The notes below the pieces were generated by a model. That model ran no database searches and was not told the DNA's origin. It saw only the letters and a program-made list of their open reading frames with translations. Source: Brevibacillus sp. JNUCC-41 (GTDB taxonomy: Bacteria > Bacillota > Bacilli > Bacillales > DSM-1321). From it: a stretch of 64,000 nt of DNA. The stretch lies in assembly GCF_014844095.1 (NCBI RefSeq), contig NZ_CP062163.1, positions 2,317,001 to 2,381,000 of the forward strand. Direction: 5' to 3'. This document shows positions 51,775 to 59,969 of this stretch, in pieces (positions within the stretch are counted from its first letter, which is position 1; each line of letters opens with the position of its first letter). Both the position numbers and the translations under genes were made by a program.

Positions 51775-53255
51775 AAGAGCTGAAGAAATATCAGATGTAT
51801 ATTAACGGAGAATGGGTAGAATCGTCAAGTGGTGAATATTTCGATAGTTATAACCCTGCAACTGAAGAAGCTTGGTGTCAAGTCGCAAAAGGGAATGCTG
51901 AAGATGTAAATCATGCCGTTCAATCTGCGCATAATGCATTCTTGCATTCAGGGTGGACTGATATGACATTCACAGAGCGGGGGCGCCTGGTTAGAAAGCT
52001 TGGAGAGCTGATTGCCATTCACTCTGAAGAGCTTGCGAAAGTCGAATCACTGGATAATGGGAAATTAATACGTGAAATGCGTGGTCAGGTAAAATATTTA
52101 CCTGAGTTTTTCTATTACTATGCAGGGCTAGCAGATAAAATCCATGGTCAAACCTTACCTATTGATAAAAAAGATATGTTCGCTTTTACGTCCAAAGAGC
52201 CGCTGGGGGTAGTAGCCGCCATTACTCCTTGGAATTCCCCTCTTTATTTAACAACCTTGAAGCTTGCACCTGCACTTATAGCAGGAAATACTATAGTCAT
52301 TAAACCTTCAGAAATGACTTCGGCATCTCTATTGGAGCTGGTGAAACTGGTTGAAGAAGCTGGTTTTCCACCTGGTGTAGTCAATGTCGTTACCGGCTTT
52401 GGAATGCCTGTAGGCGATACACTCACCTCACATCCTCTTGTAAGGCGTGTGGCCTTTACGGGAGGCTCGGAATCAGCACGGCATATAGTTCGTAATTCGG
52501 CTCAAAATTTTGCTCAAGTATCACTTGAACTTGGAGGGAAATCACCGAATATCGTGTTTGATGATGCTAATCCGGATAATGCCGCGATGGGAATCATAGC
52601 TGGTATATTTGGTGCTTCTGGACAAAGTTGTGTGGCTGGTTCACGTGCATTTTTACATGTCGACATTTACGATGAAGTGATGCAAAAACTCGTAGACCGT
52701 GTATCGAAAATTAAGATTGGTGATCCATTTCAAGATGATACAGAAATGGGACCGCTGGCAACGCAAGCCCAATTGGAGCGTGTCCAAAAATACGTAGCCA
52801 TCGGGTTAGATGAAGGTGGAAAACTTGTTTGCGGAGGTAAAAAGCCTGAATACTTAGATAAAGGATGGTATTTTGAGCCCACTATTTTCGAGCATCACGA
52901 TAACGATTCCCGCATTACTAAAGAAGAAATATTTGGACCTGTGTTAAGTGTTATCCCTTTTAAAGATGAAAAAGAGGTTATTCAATTAGCAAACAGTACT
53001 GATTACGGATTAGCGGCCGGAATTTGGGTAAGTGATATTGCAAAAGCCCATCGAGTCGCGAAAGCTATACGTGCTGGAATCGTTTGGGTTAATACCTATC
53101 GAAGTATTTCACCAATTGCTGCAATCGGCGGCTCTGGCCTAAGCGGTTATGGAAGAGAAGGCGGTTATGAAGCGATTCATGAATATATGCAAGATAAAGT
53201 GGTTTGGATCAATACATCATCTGAACCGATTCCTGACCCGTTCATAATGAGGTAG
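51771..53255 (+). CDS. NAD(P)-dependent aldehyde dehydrogenase 1
   Basis: A 494-residue aldehyde dehydrogenase with N-terminal YINGEWVES, AAITPWNSPLYLTTLKLAPALIAGN, the catalytic Glu in SLELGGKSPNIVF and the catalytic Cys in GIFGASGQSCVAGSR. The GTG start overlaps the hydrolase gene. It would oxidise an aldehyde released from the ring-opened substrate. It resembles the betaine-aldehyde/aminoaldehyde group more than the second dehydrogenase of the operon, but the substrate is not readable. Confidence 0.9.
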   Translation: MKELKKYQMYINGEWVESSSGEYFDSYNPATEEAWCQVAKGNAEDVNHAVQSAHNAFLHSGWTDMTFTERGRLVRKLGELIAIHSEELAKVESLDNGKLIREMRGQVKYLPEFFYYYAGLADKIHGQTLPIDKKDMFAFTSKEPLGVVAAITPWNSPLYLTTLKLAPALIAGNTIVIKPSEMTSASLLELVKLVEEAGFPPGVVNVVTGFGMPVGDTLTSHPLVRRVAFTGGSESARHIVRNSAQNFAQVSLELGGKSPNIVFDDANPDNAAMGIIAGIFGASGQSCVAGSRAFLHVDIYDEVMQKLVDRVSKIKIGDPFQDDTEMGPLATQAQLERVQKYVAIGLDEGGKLVCGGKKPEYLDKGWYFEPTIFEHHDNDSRITKEEIFGPVLSVIPFKDEKEVIQLANSTDYGLAAGIWVSDIAKAHRVAKAIRAGIVWVNTYRSISPIAAIGGSGLSGYGREGGYEAIHEYMQDKVVWINTSSEPIPDPFIMR

Positions 53256-53312
53256 TGAAATTTGAAGGGTAGACGCCTTTTATCGATGTGTATTAATAAG
53301 GAGGAAAGTGAA

Positions 53313-53876
53313 ATGAAATTACTGGGAATTTCAGGAACGATCATAGGAACAAAGACGAAAGTTGTTATTGAAAAGGTTTTAGAGGAAGTTAAGAATAACC
53401 ATCCAGATATCGAGATAGAACTGCTTGATTTGAAAAAGTATGATGTTCAATTTTGTGATGGCCGTAATCCGTCAACATACACAGGAGATACGAAAAAAGT
53501 AATTGATATCGTTACCTCAGCAGACTTTTACATTATAGGAACACCAATATTCCAAGGGTCGATTACGGGTGCCCTTAAAAACTTATTTGATTTAATCCCC
53601 CCGAAGGAGTTTCGTAATAAAGTAATGGGGCTTGTGGCTACTGGCGGAACCTACCAGCATTATTTAGTCATTGAAAATCAGCTGAAACCTATTGCTAGTT
53701 ATTTCCGGGCATTTGTTGCACCTGGCTCTGTTTATGCTCATAACGACCATTTCAATACACAAAACGAACTGGTTGATGAGGAAGTTTTGGAACGTATTTC
53801 AATGCTGAGTGAAGAAGTCGTTTTTATGCAAAAAGCATTGAAGAGCACTAAAAAACCAGAGCACCAATTAAGTTGA
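53313..53876 (+). CDS. NAD(P)H-dependent FMN reductase
   Basis: A 187-residue flavodoxin-fold reductase: MKLLGISGTIIGTKTKVVIEKVL (phosphate loop), ADFYIIGTPIFQGSITGALKNLFDLI and GLVATGGTYQHYL. The ATG at 53,313 follows AAGGAGG; the long upstream extension is not family-like. It is the obvious source of reduced FMN for the LLM monooxygenase of the same operon, making a two-component system. Confidence 0.9.
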   Translation: MKLLGISGTIIGTKTKVVIEKVLEEVKNNHPDIEIELLDLKKYDVQFCDGRNPSTYTGDTKKVIDIVTSADFYIIGTPIFQGSITGALKNLFDLIPPKEFRNKVMGLVATGGTYQHYLVIENQLKPIASYFRAFVAPGSVYAHNDHFNTQNELVDEEVLERISMLSEEVVFMQKALKSTKKPEHQLS

Positions 53877-53978
53877 TGGATAGTAGATTTACAAAATGAA
53901 AAAAAACTCCAGCTGATAAATCGTATTGGAATTGAGTACATTTCAATTAGCAGAGCTAAGTAGCAAGGAGGGGACAAA

Positions 53979-54284
53979 TTGCTATTAGATGTAGAAGAGA
54001 TAATAAACTTAACTGATTTATCCTTTATTAAAGTCTGTGATGAACAGTATGGGATAAATAGAGGGGTTTATAATACCATTGATGCTTGGTTTTATAAGCA
54101 AGGAATTAGTAATATTCTAGAAAGACGAAATAGCATATTATATTTTCTTGAATTTATTAAGCGAAGTTCCGGAAAAGAAAATACCGGCTGTAAATTCGGT
54201 CACGGTGGATTAACGACAAAATTAGAAGAATATTATTTTCCAAGAATGGAATCGACCGTTTCAAAAATTGCCTCTAATCTTTAA
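53979..54284 (+). CDS. Unrecognised 101-residue protein in the catabolic operon
   Basis: MLLDVEEIINLTDLSFIKVCDEQYGINRGVYNTIDAWFYKQ begins at a TTG behind a strong AAGGAGGGG site. The protein is soluble, helical and ends in EEYYFPRMESTVSKIASNL. No known family comes to mind. It lies 103 bases after the reductase and 38 before the second aldehyde dehydrogenase, so it is part of the transcript and may be an accessory or regulatory subunit. Confidence 0.65.
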   Translation: MLLDVEEIINLTDLSFIKVCDEQYGINRGVYNTIDAWFYKQGISNILERRNSILYFLEFIKRSSGKENTGCKFGHGGLTTKLEEYYFPRMESTVSKIASNL

Positions 54285-54321
54285 ATGAATCACATACAAA
54301 GAGTGAAGGGTGGTTGAGAAC

Positions 54322-55764
54322 ATGACAATCATAGATAAAGTAGAAAAAAAACATTTACTAATTAAAGGGGAATGGGTGGAGGCCCAGGAGTATAGTCAAC
54401 TTCGATCCCCTTTTTCAGGAGAAGTCATAGCTGAAATCCCCCTGGCTACAGACGAGGAAACCGACCAAGCTATCGAAGCGGCGCAAAAAGCTACAAAGGT
54501 GATGGCAAAAATGCCGGCCCACCAACGTGCGAAAATCCTTGAAACATTGGCCCAACTTCTTGAGGAGCGCGCAGATGAAGCCGCTCAGATCATATCTATT
54601 GAGTCAGCAAAGCCGGTTACAACAGCGAAGGGCGAGGTGGCGCGAACCATTGAAACGTACAAGTTTGCCGCTGAAGAAGCGAAACGAATTCATGGAGAAA
54701 CGCTTACGCTGGATGCCGCCCAAGGGGGCGAAAACCGACTTGGTTACACTGTACGTGAACCGATTGGAGTGATTGGGGCCATAACACCTTTCAATTTCCC
54801 CATGAATCTAGTCGCTCATAAAGTAGGTCCTGCTATCGCCGCAGGAAATACAATTGTATTAAAGCCAGCAAGCCAAACGCCTCTATCCTCTTTATTCCTT
54901 GGGGAACTATTACAGGAAGCAGGATTGCCTGCAGGAGCATTAAATGTGGTCACAGGTGGAGGGAGAGTGGTTGGAGACAAGTTGGTCACAGATTCTAGAG
55001 TAAGCATGATTACTTTTACCGGTAGCCCAGGAGTTGGGATTGGCATCCGTAACAAAGCAGGATTGAAACGAGTGACGCTGGAGCTGGGATCCAATGCAGC
55101 TGTCATCATTGATAGTGGTGTGGATATCGATAAGATTATTTCTCGTTGTGTGACGGGGGCATTTTCAAACCAGGGACAAGTATGCATTTCTTTACAAAGG
55201 GTTTATGCTCATGAAGAAGTCTATGATCGTTTTGTTGAAAAGTTTATAGAAGCAACGAAACTATTAAACTTAGGTAATCCGCTTGATCCAGAAACGGATG
55301 TTTCCGCTTTGATCTCCCCAAATGATGTTGAAAGAACCCTCAATTGGATTGAGGAGGCGAAACAAGGTGGAGCCAAGATTGCAGCAGGTGGAATAGCGGA
55401 AGGCAATATCCTTCATCCGACGGTCATATTAGATGCTGATGCTTACTCAAAGGTATCTTGTCATGAAGTGTTCGCCCCAATCGTGTTGATTAACAAGGTC
55501 CAATCAGTAGAACAAGCAATTGATTTAGTGAATGATTCCAATTACGGCCTGCAAGCAGGGATTTATACGAACGATGTACGTACAGCACTGGATGCGGCAG
55601 AAAATTTACAAGTTGGTGGAGTCATGATCAACGACATTCCGACATTCCGTGTGGATAATATGCCGTACGGTGGAGTGAAGGAAAGTGGAACTGGCCGTGA
55701 AGGATTAAAATATGCAGTGGAAGAAATGACAGAAATGAAGCTGGTTGTCTGGAACCGAAATTAG
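54322..55764 (+). CDS. NAD(P)-dependent aldehyde dehydrogenase 2 (lactaldehyde/GapN-like)
   Basis: A 480-residue aldehyde dehydrogenase with HLLIKGEWVEAQEYSQLRSPFSGEVI, IGVIGAITPFNFPMNLVAHKVGPAIAAGN, the Glu-bearing VTLELGSNAAVII (the SNAA variant of the lactaldehyde/GapN/phosphonoacetaldehyde group) and the catalytic Cys in AFSNQGQVCISLQR. I prefer the ATG at 54,322 to the GTG at 54,310. A second, different aldehyde dehydrogenase in one operon implies two aldehyde products or a sequential route. Confidence 0.9.
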   Translation: MTIIDKVEKKHLLIKGEWVEAQEYSQLRSPFSGEVIAEIPLATDEETDQAIEAAQKATKVMAKMPAHQRAKILETLAQLLEERADEAAQIISIESAKPVTTAKGEVARTIETYKFAAEEAKRIHGETLTLDAAQGGENRLGYTVREPIGVIGAITPFNFPMNLVAHKVGPAIAAGNTIVLKPASQTPLSSLFLGELLQEAGLPAGALNVVTGGGRVVGDKLVTDSRVSMITFTGSPGVGIGIRNKAGLKRVTLELGSNAAVIIDSGVDIDKIISRCVTGAFSNQGQVCISLQRVYAHEEVYDRFVEKFIEATKLLNLGNPLDPETDVSALISPNDVERTLNWIEEAKQGGAKIAAGGIAEGNILHPTVILDADAYSKVSCHEVFAPIVLINKVQSVEQAIDLVNDSNYGLQAGIYTNDVRTALDAAENLQVGGVMINDIPTFRVDNMPYGGVKESGTGREGLKYAVEEMTEMKLVVWNRN

Positions 55765-55777
55765 GGAGTGGAAAAGC

Positions 55778-56032
55778 ATGGCTTATTATGCAGCAATTTT
55801 ACATATGATTGATGCTGAAAAAAATATAGAAGTGCGGCCACAGCATATCGAGTATTTAAACGAACTTGATCGTAAAGGGAAGGTTTTTGCACGAGGGCCT
55901 TTTGCAGATGGCTCAGGCGGCTTGGTTGTCTATATTGCAGACACATTAGAAGAAGCACTCTCATTAGCGGAAAATGATCCCCACGTTGTACATAAAGTTC
56001 GGAGACTGGAATTAAAAGAGTGGAACATTTAA
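55778..56032 (+). CDS. YciI family protein
   Basis: An 84-residue ferredoxin-like-fold protein: AAILHMIDAEKNIEVRPQHIEYLNELDRKGKVFARGPFADGSGGLVVYIAD. The conserved His (RPQHIEYL) and GPF...G-type turn are those of YCII proteins, which include dehydrochlorinase-like and muconolactone-isomerase-like enzymes. The ATG follows GGGAG 14 bases after the dehydrogenase. It is the last gene of the operon, before a terminator; a small isomerase role is plausible. Confidence 0.85.
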   Translation: MAYYAAILHMIDAEKNIEVRPQHIEYLNELDRKGKVFARGPFADGSGGLVVYIADTLEEALSLAENDPHVVHKVRRLELKEWNI

Positions 56033-56106
56033 TAACGAAACGTTATTAGTGCGTGTCATTGCAATGAAATTATACCGGGAACTTGAGACAGTTCCTTCAT
56101 TTATTG

Positions 56107-56136
56107 AGAGGGGTTGCCGAAGCAACCTCTTTTTTA
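56107..56136 (+). terminator. Terminator of the catabolic operon
   Basis: AGGGGTTGC pairs with GCAACCTCT around a four-base CGAA loop, with a T6 tail. Confidence 0.9.
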
Positions 56137-56402
56137 TGCATGTGCAGGTCAACTCCATAATGAAAAGATAAAGTTCTAACAAAAGTGAGTAACGATATTA
56201 ATCAGCCCATACTATCCTTTGATAACTGCCAGTTGTATCGAATTTTTTAATGGTTATTGGCGGTGTAGGTTCAGACTATTTGAAAGGGAAATATGTAGAT
56301 TGAAAGGAACCTGCGTATAAAACTGTCTAACGAATCACAAAACGGAATCTTTTTTCCTTATATTGGGGGAAGGGGAGGCTATTCGATTGAACTTGACCAT
56401 AA
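56137..56402. other. Intergenic region without recognised features
   Basis: AT-rich DNA between the end of the catabolic operon and a convergent terminator. No gene, repeat or operator is seen. Confidence 0.4.
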
Positions 56403-56437
56403 AAGAACAGAACCTTTGAATTTCAGGTTCTGTTCCT
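56403..56437 (-). terminator. Terminator of the 118-aa conserved gene
   Basis: AGAACAGAACCT pairs with AGGTTCTGTTCCT. It lies just beyond the minus-strand stop. Confidence 0.75.
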
Positions 56438-56442
56438 ATTTG

Positions 56443-56799
56443 TTATTTGAACTTTTGCACTTCTTCTTTTCCCTCGTATTTGTTATCTTTCAATATGCCG
56501 ATTTCTTCAATATGGTTTCGTGCCGTTTCATCCCCTAATTTATAAATGAGGGAATAAAGTCTTTTCATGGCTGCATCGTATTTATCATTTGCCCGGTCAT
56601 GGTGATAGAGAAGGTAGGGCACATGTGAACGGGCGTATGCCTCCAGGTCATCTGTCCGGTGTTCCTCCAGGCATTGTTTCAATTCTGCAAGTTCCTCATC
56701 AGTTGCGTGTATAGTGAAGCTCGGATTCTCTTCAAGTTTTTGTCCGAGTACGTCGCCGCTTACCAAATCGACATGGTATGTCTGTTTTTCCTGCATCAT
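56443..56799 (-). CDS. Conserved hypothetical protein (118 aa)
   Basis: A helical cytoplasmic protein: MMQEKQTYHVDLVSGDVLGQ, then TDEELAELKQCLEEHRTDDLEAYARSHVPYLLYHHDRANDKYD and a charged tail. I do not recognise a function; proteins like it occur singly in Bacillus genomes. The ATG at 56,799 is chosen because AAAGG lies 12 bases upstream, while the longest frame would start directly on that site. It is monocistronic with its own terminator. Confidence 0.7.
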   Translation of the reverse strand: MMQEKQTYHVDLVSGDVLGQKLEENPSFTIHATDEELAELKQCLEEHRTDDLEAYARSHVPYLLYHHDRANDKYDAAMKRLYSLIYKLGDETARNHIEEIGILKDNKYEGKEEVQKFK

Positions 56800-56973
56800 T
56801 CTGCACATCATCCTTTCAAGCGTTTATCTATTCTGTACCACTATTTGTAAAAAGTTAATCATGGACGTAAACATTTCCTTAATGAAAAAGATAGGAAATA
56901 GAGGTATCGGTTTTCTTATCAAATGGTATAAGATGGATTCAAAGAACATTATGTAAAAGTGAGGAGTGACATA

Positions 56974-57660
56974 GTGAAGAGATCAATCATGGTTATTTTT
57001 TTTGTGATGATTGCTTCAGGCTGCGTAACAAGGAATTATGATTCCAATATGGATTTAGGAAAAGGTCAGTTGAATGAGGAAAATTATTTAGAAGCCCATG
57101 AGGCATTTGAATTAGCTTATAAAGAGGCGAAAACACCGGAAGCAAGGGAGTTAATGGATCTTTCAGGTTTTCTGGCAAGTGGGATGAAGAAATACGACGA
57201 ACAGGATTTTGGTTCGGCCAAAAGCAATTTTGAAAAAGCAACCGCATATAAAGCAAAATACCGGGAAGGTAAACAAATGGTTTCAAAGGCGGTGGAAATG
57301 CACCCGCTATCAGACTCGGCCACAATCGAAACTGTAGAGGGGGATGACGAACCGGTAGAGGAAGCAACCGAGGACGGATCCAAAATAGAAGATAAGGCGG
57401 TAACGGACACGAAAGGTGAAGGAATCAAGGATTCGGTCAGTACATTAAGTAAATCGCAGGCGGAAAAGCTTGTGAAGGGTTATGTGGACATGGAAAATTT
57501 CCCTGATTTGCATATCGAATATGATCATGATTCCGAAAAGGGTGATTACATTTTTCATGTATTCGAGGTGGATGAACCTAGTCAGAAAAGTGGCCACAAA
57601 ACCACTTGGGGCTGGTATGGCGTGAATAAGAAGACGAAAGAAGTTTATGAAGTCATGTAA
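56974..57660 (+). CDS. TPR-like lipoprotein of unknown function
   Basis: A 228-residue lipoprotein from the GTG at 56,974 behind GAGGAG. The signal MKRSIMVIFFVMIASGC carries the lipobox IASGC. Residues 30-115 form two or three tetratricopeptide-like helical hairpins (LNEENYLEAHEAFELAYKEA, YDEQDFGSAKSNFEKATAYKAKY). An acidic linker and a small C-terminal domain with HVFEVDEPSQKSGHKTTWGWYGVNKKTKEVYEVM follow. A cell-surface scaffold or sensor role is possible. No partner gene is adjacent. Confidence 0.75.
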   Translation: MKRSIMVIFFVMIASGCVTRNYDSNMDLGKGQLNEENYLEAHEAFELAYKEAKTPEARELMDLSGFLASGMKKYDEQDFGSAKSNFEKATAYKAKYREGKQMVSKAVEMHPLSDSATIETVEGDDEPVEEATEDGSKIEDKAVTDTKGEGIKDSVSTLSKSQAEKLVKGYVDMENFPDLHIEYDHDSEKGDYIFHVFEVDEPSQKSGHKTTWGWYGVNKKTKEVYEVM

Positions 57661-57681
57661 GGAAAACTGAATGGTCGGATT

Positions 57682-57707
57682 GAAGGCCCTTGTTGAGGCC
57701 TTTTTTA
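57682..57707 (+). terminator. Terminator of the TPR-like lipoprotein gene
   Basis: AAGGCC pairs with GGCCTT around an eight-base loop, with a T6 tail. Confidence 0.75.
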
Positions 57708-57853
57708 TTTTGTGGCGCGGCAAAGTACAGGATTCGATAAAAATTTAATGGTTTTTGTAAAAAGGTCGCCTCATTCTTTATTTTCTTAAGAATTTTTTAA
57801 TATTTACTGTTTATGATGGAGCCAAGTAAAGGACAATTCTAGGAGGGATAAAG

Positions 57854-59089
57854 ATGGAGAATTATAATGGTGATGAGCAAGTCAGAGTCAAGGCAGAACG
57901 GAAAAAGGGTAAATCTCTTTGGGTAACCAGTCTTGTTTCCGGAACGGTTGCTTCAATGGTTACATCGTCTGTATTTCTATTTGGCGGGGATTTTATAGAT
58001 CAAGGGAAAAGTCCGGTGAATGAGTCAACCGAAACGGCAGGTGTACAGCAAACGGAAAGTGTTGAAAAGGATAAAAGTGTCACTGCGGAAAAGTTATCGA
58101 CAAGTACGGATTCAAATGATAGGGCAAATATGGTCGAATCAGCATCCAAATCGATTGTAGGGGTCGTGAATTTACAGGAGATGCAAAACCAGAACCCGTA
58201 CCAGCAGCAAAGCACGGAGAGCGAAACGGTTGAGAGCGGCACAGGCTCAGGGGTCATTTATAAAAAAGCTGATGGGAAAGCTTATATCATTACGAACAAT
58301 CATGTTATTGAAGGAGCTAAGGAAGTCGAAATTTCATTGTATGATGGACAAAAGGCAACGGCAGCGGTTGTCGGCGCGGATGCTTTGACGGATTTAGCGG
58401 TTTTGACAATTGATGCTTCGAAAGCACCGGAGGGAATTAAATTCGGTAATTCTGATAGCATGCGTCCAGGTGAAGAAGTATTGGCAATTGGCAATCCACT
58501 TGGACTTGATTTTTCACGATCGGTTACACAAGGGATCGTCAGTGCGACAGGACGCTCCATTTCAGTCGATACTTCGGACGGGGAGTGGGAACTCGATGTC
58601 CTTCAAACAGATGCAGCGATCAACCCCGGCAATAGCGGCGGTGCATTGATCAACACTGCTGGGGAAGTGATCGGCATAAACAGCTTGAAGATTTCCGAAA
58701 ACGGTGTGGAAGGCTTAGGGTTCGCCATACCGAGTAATGATGTGATTCCGATTGTTACGGAGTTGATTGAAAATGGGAAAATCACGCGCCCATATTTAGG
58801 AGTCAGCTTGGCTAGTATGGAAGAACTGCCGCAATATTACATTCAAAATGTTCCTGAAGCCGTTAAGTCCGGAGTAATGGTGACGAGTATAGAAGCAGGA
58901 TCGGCTGCGGCGAATGGGGGGCTTAAGCAACAGGATATCATCGTTGAGATTGATGGAACGAAAATAAATACTGCCGCTGCATTAAGGAAGTACTTATATA
59001 CAGATAAGAAAATCGGCGATAAGGTAAAGGTTAAAGTATATCGGGGTACTGAAGAGAAAACGGTAACGTTAACCTTGCAAAAACGATAG
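57854..59089 (+). CDS. HtrA/DegP-like membrane-anchored serine protease
   Basis: A 411-residue quality-control protease. A short cytoplasmic N-terminus and one transmembrane helix (about 23-45) place the catalytic domain outside. The chymotrypsin-like triad is visible: His in ITNNHVIEGA, Asp in ADALTDLAVL and Ser in PGNSGGALIN. A PDZ domain (about 305-400, RPYLGVSL, SGVMVTSIEAGSAAANGGLKQQDIIVEIDG) completes it. GGAGGG precedes the ATG. Such proteases are induced by secretion stress through CssRS in Bacillus, but no operator is identified here. Confidence 0.92.
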   Translation: MENYNGDEQVRVKAERKKGKSLWVTSLVSGTVASMVTSSVFLFGGDFIDQGKSPVNESTETAGVQQTESVEKDKSVTAEKLSTSTDSNDRANMVESASKSIVGVVNLQEMQNQNPYQQQSTESETVESGTGSGVIYKKADGKAYIITNNHVIEGAKEVEISLYDGQKATAAVVGADALTDLAVLTIDASKAPEGIKFGNSDSMRPGEEVLAIGNPLGLDFSRSVTQGIVSATGRSISVDTSDGEWELDVLQTDAAINPGNSGGALINTAGEVIGINSLKISENGVEGLGFAIPSNDVIPIVTELIENGKITRPYLGVSLASMEELPQYYIQNVPEAVKSGVMVTSIEAGSAAANGGLKQQDIIVEIDGTKINTAAALRKYLYTDKKIGDKVKVKVYRGTEEKTVTLTLQKR

Positions 59090-59096
59090 AAAGAGG

Positions 59097-59126
59097 TAGG
59101 GCCCCTGATTTTTCATCAGGGGCCTA
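59097..59126. terminator. Strong hairpin after the HtrA gene
   Basis: AGGGCCCCTGA pairs with TCAGGGGCCT around an AT loop (one bulge). The following text lacks a T run, but a second hairpin with ATTTT follows at once. Confidence 0.65.
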
Positions 59127-59127
59127 A

Positions 59128-59170
59128 GTTTGTAGACAAAAGGGGTTCGGAATTAAAAAATCCGAACCCC
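59128..59170. repeat. Dispersed 21-bp repeat copy 2 with 10-bp hairpin
   Basis: The first 21 bases (59,128-59,148) are identical to 43,761-43,781. Here they run into a perfect 10-pair hairpin, GGGGTTCGGA / TCCGAACCCC, followed by ATTTT, which could terminate transcription. At 43.8 kb the hairpin is absent. Confidence 0.65.
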
Positions 59171-59364
59171 ATTTTCCCTTTGAATTTTAGGCGATTTTTG
59201 AAACTTACCATGTCCATTTGTCCATCTTCTTTACAATAAAAGCAGCGAAAGTAAGTATTCCCTGCATCGACAATTTTTTAAGTCCCTTTAATGTAATCCA
59301 ACATATACCATACTTGTAACAATAAAGATTCAGGCTAAAAGTTTTTATCTAAAAGTTAAAACAA

Positions 59365-59416
59365 AGTTGATTGGAACGGACGGTGCGAGACTCTTGCGGG
59401 GAAAGCGAGCGCATGG
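59365..59416. repeat. Fragment of a dispersed Bacillus intergenic repeat
   Basis: The text TTGATTGGAACGGACGGTGC followed by GAGACTCTTGCGGGGAAAGC resembles a widespread Bacillaceae intergenic element (TTGATTGGAGCG...GCGAGACTCCTGCGGG). It is GC-rich against an AT-rich background and appears truncated. The identification is from memory. Confidence 0.5.
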
Positions 59417-59654
59417 AGTGGAAGAACGTTCAAATTGTCCAACCCCCTATTTAATAGTATACAAAAGGTTAATATAGGAAAAACAGATAGTGTATTTGCA
59501 CTGTTTTACAGATTTTCCCTATAGTCTTGAATACCTAAAAGCGAATAGTGGCGCGTTCTATTTGTCAAGGTTTTCATTGTGTATATGTTAAAAAATAGAA
59601 AAGATTTGACAAATTTGTGAAATGTCATAAAATAGAAAGAAAGGGGATGAAATT

Positions 59655-59969
59655 ATGGAAGCTAATCAGAAGATGTTAGATGCAGTGAAATGGGTATCGG
59701 GCACAGGTTGTGTAATCGGAATTATTATTTTTGCTTTAAGCTTCTTTGTAAGCGATTACAATAAGGATTATATATTTACCGCCGTTGGAATCGCCATCAC
59801 ACTAAGCGCAGCTGCAATTTTTCTAGTTGGTATATTTTTTGTCCTGACAGAAGAAATGGTAATGAAAACACATAAAGGTAAAAGAATTGTACCGGAAACG
59901 ACTAAAATCATAAAAATGAAAACAAAGACTAACACTCAAACAAAAAGAAGTACAGAATTCAGTAACTAA
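59655..59969 (+). CDS. Small two-helix membrane protein (104 aa)
   Basis: Two transmembrane segments (about 12-32 and 42-64) are followed by a basic cytoplasmic tail (KTHKGKRIVPETTKIIKMKTKTNTQTKRS). AAAGGGGATG precedes the ATG. The family is not recognised. It stands alone between long AT-rich intergenic regions, so its role cannot be inferred. Confidence 0.6.
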   Translation: MEANQKMLDAVKWVSGTGCVIGIIIFALSFFVSDYNKDYIFTAVGIAITLSAAAIFLVGIFFVLTEEMVMKTHKGKRIVPETTKIIKMKTKTNTQTKRSTEFSN

